5,156 bases of DNA from Gaiellasilicea sp046594445 (GCA_046594445.1 JBKJSM010000136.1:1-5156); one strand, 5' to 3'. Counted from the stretch's first letter, positions 1 through 4,949 are shown. Numbers and translations: made by a program. The notes: generated by a model from the sequence alone, not told the origin.

Positions 1-273
1 TTCCTGCGCGGCGGTCAAAAGCGGCACCTTGCCGATGTCCTTGAGGAAGAGCTGCAGCGTGTCGGTTGAGACCTCGCGCGCCTCCTCGACCTCAGGCTCG
101 GGCTCGTCGCGCTCGACCACCTCGATCTGCTGCTCCTCGAGCGCCGCGTAGAACTCGTCGATCTGCGTCGTGTCGAGATCGAGCTCGTCGAGCGCGCTCG
201 CGATGTCGTCCGCGAGCAGCTTGCCGGCCTGCCGGCCGCTCTCGAGCAGCGCCCTCGCCTCAGCGGTGGCCAT
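1..273 (-). CDS. rpoD: Principal RNA polymerase sigma factor (RpoD/SigA), N-terminal fragment
   Basis: This is the first 91 codons of a primary sigma-70 factor; the rest lies beyond the left edge. Residues 6-55 form a helical segment like sigma region 1.1 (LLESGRQAGKLLADDIASAL, then QIDEFYAALEEQQIEVVE), similar in pattern to the start of E. coli RpoD. An acidic linker (ERDEPEPEVEEAREV) follows. Residues 71-91 are the start of region 1.2 (DTLQLFLKDIGKVPLLTAAQ), a near-invariant signature of primary sigma factors. The protein directs RNA polymerase to housekeeping promoters. The ATG at 271-273 fits the expected start of region 1.1 but has only a weak ribosome site. The frame stays open upstream to a TAA at 388-390, so GTG at 280-282 (GGGG 8 nt before it) or TTG at 322-324 (GGAGGGG upstream) are alternatives. 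The TPR gene lies 198 bp upstream on the same strand. Identity is strong; the exact start is uncertain. Confidence 0.9.
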   Translation of the reverse strand, partial: MATAEARALLESGRQAGKLLADDIASALDELDLDTTQIDEFYAALEEQQIEVVERDEPEPEVEEAREVSTDTLQLFLKDIGKVPLLTAAQE

Positions 274-412
274 GACGTTCACGCGCTCTACCCCGGTAGT
301 GCTGATCGTTCCCCCTGCGCTCAACTCGGATTCCCCCTCCGATTCGCGCTCACCGTAGTCGCGATGTCCCTCCACCGCAACAATCTCTTAACCACCGCGG
401 AAGCTTGCCAGC

Positions 413-423
413 TGTCCCGGACA
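413..423. repeat. Short inverted repeat upstream of rpoD
   Basis: TGTCC and GGACA flank a single C, giving an 11-bp inverted repeat about 140 bp upstream of the rpoD ATG. It could be an operator half-site pair, but a repeat this short can arise by chance in GC-rich DNA. No convincing -35/-10 pair was found beside it. Confidence 0.25.
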
Positions 424-431
424 ACCGCATA

Positions 432-443
432 GGCCGTACGGCC
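432..443. repeat. 12-bp perfect palindrome between the TPR gene and rpoD
   Basis: GGCCGTACGGCC reads the same on both strands. It lies in the 198-bp gap, about 30 bp after the stop of the TPR gene as transcribed and about 160 bp before the rpoD ATG. It could bind a dimeric regulator or form part of a hairpin at the 3' end of the upstream transcript. No T-run follows it, so it is not a canonical intrinsic terminator. Its function is unknown. Confidence 0.35.
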
Positions 444-457
444 CATCTTCCCAGTCC

Positions 458-491
458 GCCGGTCCCCACTTTCAGCCGGTCCCCGCTTTCG
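458..491. repeat. Two tandem copies of a 17-bp GGTCCCC repeat
   Basis: Positions 458-474 and 475-491 are consecutive 17-bp units reading GCCGGTCCCCRCTTTCR, differing only at the two R positions. The second unit codes for the last residues of the TPR protein and the first contains its stop codon. A related CGGTCCCCG core recurs at 1457-1465 beyond the other end of the same gene. This could be a dispersed REP-like family or a local slippage duplication; the window alone cannot tell. Confidence 0.55.
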
Positions 492-1431
492 TGAGGGCGG
501 CGAGGTACCGCCCGGCCTCGGCCGCGACCTTGCCTCCCGGCTCGGCCGCGCGGGCAAGCCGCAGTTGCCGTCTCGCCTCGGTCACGTCGCCCTGCCAGAG
601 AAGGAGGACGCCGAGGTGGAGGCGCACCGTCGCCGCCTTCGGGAAGCGGCGGCTGAGCGGGCCGAGGCGCGAGAACGCAGCGACGGGGTCGCTCTTGTCG
701 TAGCGGCCGACCGCGTCCGCGACGAGCGTGTCCACGTCGTCCGGCGCCAGCCGGAGCGCCTGGGCAAAGGCGCGGCGCGCCGACACCGGGCGGCCGAGGC
801 GCTGCAGCGCGACCCCGTACAGCAACCGCCCGCGTGCGCTCTCGTCCCCGCGCAGCGCGGCGAACTGCTGCTCGCGCGTCTCGCCGGGGACGCGGTAGCG
901 GAAGCTCGGTGCGAAGACGGGCAGGCCGGGCGCGAAGTCGCGATTGAGCAGGTCGTCGGCGCGCACCGCGTAGGGGGTGTCAGGCTCGACGTCGCGAGCT
1001 TCGCGCCACGCCGTCAGCGAGCCCCCGGTCCCGGCCCAGAGGCGCGCGAACCCGACATGCAGCTGCACGAGCGCGCTCCGTGGATAGAGGGCGCCGAGCT
1101 GCTCGATCCGGTCGGCGCTCGCCGGCCACCCGACGAACGCGGCGCCGAGCTTGGCCTCCAGCGAGTCGGAGCGTCCAAAGATGCGGCCCGCCTCCTTGAA
1201 CCGGCCGGCTTGGTAGAGCCCGGCCCCCAGCCGCAGCTCGCGCGCCTCGCCGTCGTTCCGGATCCCGAGCGAGAGCTCGAGCGGCGGGGAGCCCTCGCGC
1301 GGCTGGGCCGCTGCCGTGGCCGCCGGCGCCTCGATCTCCTCCGCCGTCAGCACCGCCGCGCCTGCCACGACGACGGCTGCAAGCGCCGCGAGCGCGGCCA
1401 CCGCGAGCATCGTGCGGGCACGGGGAGACAC
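472..1431 (-). CDS. Membrane-anchored or secreted TPR-like repeat protein
   Basis: A 319-residue protein that I recognise only at fold level. Residues 8-30 are a hydrophobic Ala/Val/Leu stretch that could be an uncleaved anchor or a signal peptide; a low-complexity Ala/Pro/Glu linker runs to about 50. The rest is alpha-helical with TPR-like pairs: about 64-86 (LRLGAGLYQAGRFKEAGRIF), 201-230 (LLYGVALQRLGRPVSARRAF) and 267-297 (LHLGVLLLWQGDVTEARRQL). TPR proteins usually act as protein-protein scaffolds; no catalytic motif is visible, and a specific role cannot be assigned. The start shown is GTG (1429-1431); ATG at 1408-1410 (residue 8), just before the hydrophobic stretch, is equally possible, and neither has a clear ribosome site. 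It lies upstream of rpoD on the same strand and is divergent from the cysteine operon. Confidence 0.75.
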   Translation of the reverse strand: MSPRARTMLAVAALAALAAVVVAGAAVLTAEEIEAPAATAAAQPREGSPPLELSLGIRNDGEARELRLGAGLYQAGRFKEAGRIFGRSDSLEAKLGAAFVGWPASADRIEQLGALYPRSALVQLHVGFARLWAGTGGSLTAWREARDVEPDTPYAVRADDLLNRDFAPGLPVFAPSFRYRVPGETREQQFAALRGDESARGRLLYGVALQRLGRPVSARRAFAQALRLAPDDVDTLVADAVGRYDKSDPVAAFSRLGPLSRRFPKAATVRLHLGVLLLWQGDVTEARRQLRLARAAEPGGKVAAEAGRYLAALTKAGTG

Positions 1432-1434
1432 GAA

Positions 1435-1463
1435 GGGACGGTAGCGGGAAGAGGAACGGTCCC
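1435..1463. repeat. Imperfect inverted repeat in the divergent TPR/moeB gap
   Basis: GGGACGG (1435-1441) pairs with CGGTCCC (1457-1463) at six of seven positions around a 15-nt spacer. It fills most of the 44-bp gap between the two divergent starts. The position suits an operator that controls both genes, or a REP-like element, since the GGTCCCC core also occurs at 458-491. The function is inferred from position only. Confidence 0.4.
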
Positions 1464-1465
1464 CG

Positions 1466-1471
1466 TATCGT
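1466..1471 (+). promoter_or_regulatory. Possible -10 element for the cysteine operon
   Basis: TATCGT fits the actinobacterial TANNNT -10 pattern and lies just upstream of the two candidate ATG codons at 1476 and 1482. No -35-like hexamer is seen at the right distance. There is no Shine-Dalgarno close to either ATG; the nearest AGAGGAA lies about 20 nt away. A leaderless or near-leaderless transcript is therefore possible. This is a weak call. Confidence 0.2.
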
Positions 1472-1475
1472 TCGA

Positions 1476-2642
1476 ATGCGTATGGCCTCCTACCGCGAGC
1501 TGTTGGCGCACGTAAAGACCGAGATCAAGGAGCTCGGCGCCGCCGAGGCGCGCGAACGCCAGGGCTCGGCGCTGTTCCTCGATGTCCGCGAGCGCGAGGA
1601 GTGGGAGGAAGGCACCGTGCCCGGCGCGCTTCACGTCCCGCGCGGCCAGCTCGAGTCGCGAATCGAGGGGCTCGTTCCCGACCACGCCGCGCCGCTCGTC
1701 GTCTATTGCTCCGGGGGTTCCCGCTCCGCTTTCGCCGCCAAGGCCCTCGGCGACCTCGGCTACGAGAACGTCACCTCGCTGACCGGCGGCTTCACGGACT
1801 GGAAGCGGAACGGCTACGAGATCGAGACGCCCCGCTCGCTGACGCCCGACCAGCGCCGCCGCTACTCGCGCCACCTGCTGATCCCGGAGGTTGGCGAAGC
1901 CGGCCAGGAGCGGCTGCTCGCCTCGCGCGCACTGCTGATCGGCGCCGGCGGGCTGGGCTCGCCCGCGTCGCTCTACCTCGCCGCCGCGGGTGTCGGGACG
2001 ATCGGGATCGTGGACGCCGACGTCGTCGACGACTCGAACCTGCAGCGCCAGATCGTCCACTCGACGGATTCGCTCGGCGAGGCGAAGGTGCTCTCGGCGA
2101 AGCGGACGATCGAGGCGCTCAACCCGGACGTGACCGTCAAGACCTACGAGGAGCGGCTGACCTCCGAGAACGTCGAGCGGATCCTCGCCGACGGCTGGGA
2201 CGTGATCGTCGACGGCGCCGACAACTTCCCGACGCGCTATCTCGTCAACGACGCCTCCGTCTGGCACGAGATCCCTGTCGTCCACGGCTCGATCTACCGC
2301 TTCGAGGGTCAGGTGACCGTCTTCAACCCACCGGCAGGCCCCTGCTACCGCTGCCTCTTCCCCACGCCGCCACCCCCCGAGCTCGCCCCGAGCTGCGCCG
2401 AGGGCGGCGTGCTCGGCGTCCTCCCCGGCATCGTCGGCTCGTTCCAGGCGAGCGAGGCGCTGAAGCTGCTGCTCGGGATCGGCGAGTCGCTCCAGGGCCG
2501 CTTGCTCCTGCTGGACGCACTCGGGACGACGGTGGACGAGGTCGCCGTCCAGCGCGACCCGGCCTGCCCCGTCTGCGGCGACTCGCCCTCGATCACCGAG
2601 TACGTCGACTACGTCGAGTTCTGCGAAGGAGCGCGCGCATGA
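1476..2642 (+). CDS. moeB: Rhodanese-MoeB/ThiF fusion: E1-like sulfur-carrier adenylyltransferase
   Basis: A 388-residue cytoplasmic enzyme predicted to activate the C-terminus of a ubiquitin-like sulfur carrier with ATP and convert it to a thiocarboxylate. Residues 18-118 are a rhodanese domain with FLDVRE at 34-39 and the active loop CSGGSR, whose Cys78 would carry persulfide. Residues 121-388 are a MoeB/ThiF/HesA domain: nucleotide loop GAGGLGS (156-162), Asp180, the arginine-finger region NLQRQ (189-193), DGADNF (246-251), and Cys307 in SCAEGGV at the place of the MoeB/ThiF cysteine. Two zinc pairs are seen, CYRC (290/293) and CPVC (364/367). Mycobacterial MoeZ and human MOCS3 have the rhodanese at the C-terminus; here it is N-terminal. 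The stop overlaps the cysO start by 4 nt (ATGA), so CysO is the likely partner. Service to MoaD or ThiS encoded elsewhere is also possible (moeZ/thiF are alternative names). ATG 1482 is an alternative start. Confidence 0.9.
   Translation: MRMASYRELLAHVKTEIKELGAAEARERQGSALFLDVREREEWEEGTVPGALHVPRGQLESRIEGLVPDHAAPLVVYCSGGSRSAFAAKALGDLGYENVTSLTGGFTDWKRNGYEIETPRSLTPDQRRRYSRHLLIPEVGEAGQERLLASRALLIGAGGLGSPASLYLAAAGVGTIGIVDADVVDDSNLQRQIVHSTDSLGEAKVLSAKRTIEALNPDVTVKTYEERLTSENVERILADGWDVIVDGADNFPTRYLVNDASVWHEIPVVHGSIYRFEGQVTVFNPPAGPCYRCLFPTPPPPELAPSCAEGGVLGVLPGIVGSFQASEALKLLLGIGESLQGRLLLLDALGTTVDEVAVQRDPACPVCGDSPSITEYVDYVEFCEGARA
2626..2631 (+). promoter_or_regulatory. Strong ribosome binding site for cysO
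   Basis: AAGGAG lies 7 nt before the ATG at 2639, inside the end of the moeB coding region. It fixes the cysO start, which is embedded in a long open frame that begins far upstream at 1601. Confidence 0.75.
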
Positions 2643-2908
2643 CCAAAGTGCGGATCCCACCGACCCTGCGTGCCGAGACGGGCGGCGAGCGCGAGGTGCT
2701 CGGCGCGGGCGAGACCGTTCGCGAGGTGCTGGAGGACATCGGCGCTCGCTTTCCCGCGCTTCAGACGCAGCTGTTCGAGGACGGGGGGCTCGCGCCGTTC
2801 GTGAACGTCTACCTCGGCGGCGAGGACGTGCGCACCCTCGACGGGTTGGAGACACCCGTTAACGGAAGCTCCCTGATTCTCCTACCGGCCATGGCCGGTG
2901 GCTGCTAA
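2639..2908 (+). CDS. cysO: CysO-type ubiquitin-like sulfur carrier protein ending in Gly-Gly-Cys
   Basis: An 89-residue beta-grasp protein of the ThiS/MoaD/CysO family. It begins MTKVRIPPTLRAETGGERE, carries FVNVYLGGEDVR at 54-65 and ends LLPAMAGGC. This matches the layout of M. tuberculosis CysO as I recall it (IPTILR near the N-terminus, FVNIY..DEDVR, ILPAVAGG at the end). CysO carries sulfur as a C-terminal glycine thiocarboxylate, which CysM uses to build cysteine. The usual terminus is Gly-Gly; here codons GGT GGC TGC TAA add Cys89, so the encoded protein equals the CysO-Cys adduct and should need trimming before activation, presumably by the Mec protease encoded downstream. It overlaps moeB by 4 nt and cysM by 11 nt, and the extra TGC lies inside the cysM overlap. 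The start is set by a strong ribosome site. CysO is preferred over MoaD or ThiS because of the neighbours. Confidence 0.9.
   Translation: MTKVRIPPTLRAETGGEREVLGAGETVREVLEDIGARFPALQTQLFEDGGLAPFVNVYLGGEDVRTLDGLETPVNGSSLILLPAMAGGC
2884..2899. repeat. 16-bp perfect palindrome at the cysO/cysM junction
   Basis: ACCGGCCATGGCCGGT is identical to its reverse complement. It codes for the end of CysO just before Gly-Gly-Cys and reaches into the GTG start codon of cysM (2898-2900). In mRNA it could fold into a 6-bp stem with a 4-nt loop that covers the place where a cysM ribosome site would be. No clear Shine-Dalgarno precedes cysM, so the structure may tie its translation to passage of ribosomes through cysO. 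Confidence 0.5.
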
Positions 2909-3836
2909 CACCCTGGCCCCGAGCCTCCTCGACCTCGTCGGCTCGACGCCCCTGGTCGAGCTCTCCCGGTTCGCGCCCGGCCCGGTCCGCCTGTACGCAA
3001 AGCTCGAGGGCCAGAACCCAACCGGCTCGATCAAGGACCGGATCGCCAAGGCGATGATCGAGGCGGCCGAGGCCTCCGGCGAGCTCGAGCCGGGGAGGCG
3101 CCTGCTGGAGCCGACGAGTGGCAACACCGGCATCTCGCTCGCGCTCGTCGGCAAGCTGAAGGGCTACCCGCTGACCTGCGTGATGCCCGACAACGCGACC
3201 GACGAGCGGCGCCGGCTGCTCCGGCTCTATGGCGCCGAGATCGTCGAATCGCCCGGCGCGGAGGGCTCCAACGGCGCCGTCCGACTCGCGCTCGAGCTCG
3301 CCGAGCGCGACCCGTCCCTCTTCATGCCGTTCCAGTACGCGAACGAGGCGAACCCGCGCGCCCACTACGAGGGCACCGGCGCCGAGATCGCCGAGGCGCT
3401 CGACCGGGTCGACGTGCTCGTCGCCGGCCTCGGCACCGGCGGCACGCTGATGGGAACCGGAGCCCGGCTGCGCGAGTCCTTCCCCGACCTCGTCGTCGCG
3501 GCCGCCGAGCCTCATCCGGGCGACTCGGTGATGGGCCTGCGCTCGCTGGCGGACGGCTACGTGCCGCCGATCCTCGACGTCAGCCGGCTCGACCGGAAGC
3601 TGCTCGTCTCCAACGCCGAGTCCGTCGCCGCGGTGCGCGAGCTGCTCGACACCGAAGGGATCTTCGGCGGCGTTTCGACGGGCGCCGTCGTCCACGTCGC
3701 CCGTCGCCTCGCCGGCGAGCTGGAAGAGGGCGTCGTCGTCTGCGTGCTCGCGGATGCAGGCTGGAAGTACCTCTCCGCCGACTTCTGGGAGGCCGAGGAC
3801 GTCGAGTCGTCGATGGAGAAGACCGTCTGGTGGTGA
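2898..3836 (+). CDS. cysM: CysO-dependent cysteine synthase CysM (PLP enzyme)
   Basis: A 312-residue fold-type II PLP enzyme of the cysteine synthase family. Visible motifs are NPTGSIKDR with the PLP lysine Lys46, the substrate loop EPTSGNTGIS (71-80), the phosphate-binding loop GLGTGGT (177-183), and GGVSTGA with Ser260 near the PLP ring nitrogen. Arg215 in MGLRS lies where M. tuberculosis CysM has the arginine that selects O-phosphoserine, and the tail ends in EKTVWW, like the aromatic tail of that enzyme. The expected reaction is O-phosphoserine plus CysO-thiocarboxylate to CysO-Cys. The placement between cysO and mec supports this over a plain O-acetylserine sulfhydrylase. GTG 2898 is the only sensible start, because an in-frame TGA lies at 2874-2876. 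It overlaps cysO by 11 nt and mec by 7 nt, indicating translational coupling. Confidence 0.93.
   Translation: MAANTLAPSLLDLVGSTPLVELSRFAPGPVRLYAKLEGQNPTGSIKDRIAKAMIEAAEASGELEPGRRLLEPTSGNTGISLALVGKLKGYPLTCVMPDNATDERRRLLRLYGAEIVESPGAEGSNGAVRLALELAERDPSLFMPFQYANEANPRAHYEGTGAEIAEALDRVDVLVAGLGTGGTLMGTGARLRESFPDLVVAAAEPHPGDSVMGLRSLADGYVPPILDVSRLDRKLLVSNAESVAAVRELLDTEGIFGGVSTGAVVHVARRLAGELEEGVVVCVLADAGWKYLSADFWEAEDVESSMEKTVWW
3815..3821 (+). promoter_or_regulatory. Ribosome binding site for mec
   Basis: GGAGAAG lies 8 nt before GTG 3830, within the cysM coding region. It favours 3830 over the adjacent second GTG at 3833, though the two differ by only one residue. Confidence 0.55.
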
Positions 3837-4204
3837 TCCCGGCGGCGATCCGCTCCGAGCTCGCCGCCCACGCCGAGGCCGAGGCGCCGAACGAGGCCTG
3901 CGGGGTCGTCGTCAGCCGCGACGGGGTCGCCGAGCGCTACGTGCCCGGCCGCAACGCCGCCGCCTCTCCCTTCCGCTTCGAGCTCGAGGTGCCGCCCGAG
4001 ACGTGGTTCCTCGAAGATGAGGGCTACGAGCTCGCCGTCTTCCACTCGCACCTGTCCTCGGCCCCGCGCCCCTCCCGCACGGACGTGGAGAACATCGGCC
4101 TCTGGGCCGGCAAGCCCTACCTGATCCTCTCGCTCGGCATGGGCACGCTCGCGGGCTGGACGATCCGAGCCGACGGGATCGAGCCGCTGCCCGTGACCGA
4201 ATAG
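3830..4204 (+). CDS. mec: Mec, JAMM-family zinc metalloprotease that releases cysteine from CysO-Cys
   Basis: A 124-residue JAB1/MPN/Mov34 (JAMM) protease. The full zinc signature is present: Glu22 in NEACGV, His72 and His74 in FHSHLS, then Ser82 and Asp85 in PSRTD, with the standard H-x7-S-x2-D spacing. In M. tuberculosis, Mec removes the C-terminal cysteine from CysO-Cys, freeing cysteine and regenerating the Gly-Gly terminus. Here it may do that twice: after each synthesis round, and once on the newly made CysO, whose gene already encodes the terminal Cys. The protein is slightly shorter than the mycobacterial enzyme, which I recall at about 146 residues. No signal peptide is seen, so it is cytoplasmic. 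The start is GTG, 7 nt inside the end of cysM, supported by an upstream GGAGAAG. Confidence 0.92.
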   Translation: MVIPAAIRSELAAHAEAEAPNEACGVVVSRDGVAERYVPGRNAAASPFRFELEVPPETWFLEDEGYELAVFHSHLSSAPRPSRTDVENIGLWAGKPYLILSLGMGTLAGWTIRADGIEPLPVTE

Positions 4205-4217
4205 CATCCGGCGGCGT

Positions 4218-4589
4218 ATGCGCTGCATGAGACTGCTGCTGATCCTCCCGGTCGCATTGCTCCTGGCAAGCTGCGGGGGAGGAGAGACCGATCGGCCGGC
4301 GCCGCAGCCTGCGCCCTCGGCCGCGGCGCCGATACTGGGCGGCGGCCTCTCGATCCAGGAGGCGATCGACTCCGATCTCGACGGGCCGCTGATGGTCAGG
4401 GGCTACCTGATCGAGCGCGAGGGCGAGCTTCGCCTCTGCGACGCGATCCGCGAGTCGTACCCGCCACAGTGCGGCGAGCCCTCCTTGCGCGTCGAAGGCC
4501 CGGCCCCACGCCCCTCCGAGGAGCGGGTGTCGCTGCTCGGAGAGGTGCAAGACGCGACGATCACCGTCTCCGAGACGGCGCAGGGCTAG
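4218..4589 (+). CDS. Small predicted lipoprotein of unknown function
   Basis: A 123-residue exported protein. Its N-terminus is a lipoprotein signal: MRLLLILPVALLLASC with lipobox LASC, so Cys19 would be lipidated and the protein anchored on the outer face of the membrane. A Pro/Ala-rich linker (about 25-38) precedes a compact domain with SIQEAI, LMVRGYLIEREGELRLCDAI and PPQCGEPSLRVEG. Cys74 and Cys85 could form a disulfide. The alternating hydrophobic pattern suggests a small beta-barrel (OB-like) fold, which is a guess. I do not recognise a named family. It starts 13 bp after mec and is probably cotranscribed, but nothing shows a role in cysteine synthesis. ATG 4227 is an alternative start that removes three residues; neither has a strong ribosome site. 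Its TAG shares CTAG with the convergent cupredoxin gene. Confidence 0.75.
   Translation: MRCMRLLLILPVALLLASCGGGETDRPAPQPAPSAAAPILGGGLSIQEAIDSDLDGPLMVRGYLIEREGELRLCDAIRESYPPQCGEPSLRVEGPAPRPSEERVSLLGEVQDATITVSETAQG
4564..4578. repeat. Short inverted repeat at the end of the lipoprotein gene
   Basis: CCGTCTC and GAGACGG flank one C. Folded, this gives a 5-bp GC-rich stem with a 5-nt loop, 8 bp before the shared stop region of two convergent genes. There is no T-run, so it is at best a weak or factor-dependent transcript end signal. Confidence 0.25.
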
Positions 4590-4939
4590 GCGGCGACCCG
4601 GAAGACGCCCTTCATCGTGAAGACGTGCGGATCGCACTGGAAGCGATACGTGCCCGCTCGCAGCGTCACCGTGTAGGTCTTCGTGCCGGTGCGGCCGACG
4701 CCCGAGTCGATCTTCACGCCGGGACTGACCAGGTGGAAGTTGTGGATGTCGCTCTTGTCGGTGACGACGAGCGTGTACTTGCCCGGCTTCACGGTCGTGA
4801 CCTTCTTGCCTGCCTTGGTCAGCGTGATCGTGAACCCTGGCCCGACGGTGCCGACGAGCTTCGGCAGCGCGGCCTGCGCGGGGGTGACGGCAACGAGTGA
4901 AACCGCGGCAGCGGCGAGGGCGAGACGACTGCGAGACAT
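4586..4939 (-). CDS. Secreted plastocyanin-like cupredoxin (type 1 blue copper protein)
   Basis: A 117-residue exported copper protein. Residues 1-23 are a Sec signal peptide (MSRSRLALAAAA, hydrophobic core, then TPAQA) with cleavage likely before Ala24. The mature domain has the type 1 copper ligands: His66 in DIHNFHL (the HN pair matches plastocyanin), then Cys102, His105 and Met109 in FQCDPHVFTMKG. Such proteins carry single electrons, or bind copper, on the outer side of the membrane. The Cys-x2-His-x3-Met loop is one residue shorter than in plant plastocyanin and one longer than in amicyanin. The ATG at 4937-4939 is supported by AAGGAG 4 nt upstream and by the signal peptide; a longer open frame upstream is not needed. 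It converges on the lipoprotein gene and diverges from the hydrolase gene, so it is probably a single-gene unit. Confidence 0.88.
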   Translation of the reverse strand: MSRSRLALAAAAVSLVAVTPAQAALPKLVGTVGPGFTITLTKAGKKVTTVKPGKYTLVVTDKSDIHNFHLVSPGVKIDSGVGRTGTKTYTVTLRAGTYRFQCDPHVFTMKGVFRVAA

Positions 4940-4943
4940 GCTG

Positions 4944-4949
4944 CTCCTT
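4944..4949 (-). promoter_or_regulatory. Ribosome binding site for the cupredoxin gene
   Basis: Read on the minus strand this is AAGGAG, followed by CAGC and the ATG. The 4-nt spacing is short but workable, and it fixes the start just before the signal peptide. Confidence 0.6.

Noticed and set aside
66..358. Two small plus-strand open frames (69 and 62 codons) opposite rpoD
   Set aside because: They are antisense to the conserved sigma region 1.1/1.2 coding sequence and are low-complexity Arg/Ser-rich.
388..450. Sigma-70-type promoter for rpoD (TTAAGA or TTGTCC on the minus strand)
   Set aside because: The hexamers are present but no -35/-10 pair has acceptable spacing and match, so no promoter is called.
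565..1515. 316-codon open frame on the plus strand opposite the TPR gene
   Set aside because: The translation is Arg/Ala/Glu-rich with no domain. The opposite strand encodes a signal or anchor segment and TPR-like helices.
1601..2638. Plus-strand open frame running through moeB into cysO
   Set aside because: Only the part from 2639 is real; the upstream part is out of frame with moeB and is Arg-rich shadow. The strong ribosome site at 2626-2631 sets the cysO start.
1347..2855. 502-codon open frame on the minus strand opposite the moeB and cysO genes
   Set aside because: It is antisense to two clearly recognised genes and its translation is Arg/Ala/Asp-rich low-complexity sequence with no family motifs. 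This is a typical GC-rich shadow frame.
2859..3695. 278-codon minus-strand open frame opposite cysM
   Set aside because: It is antisense to a complete PLP enzyme and has no recognisable motifs.
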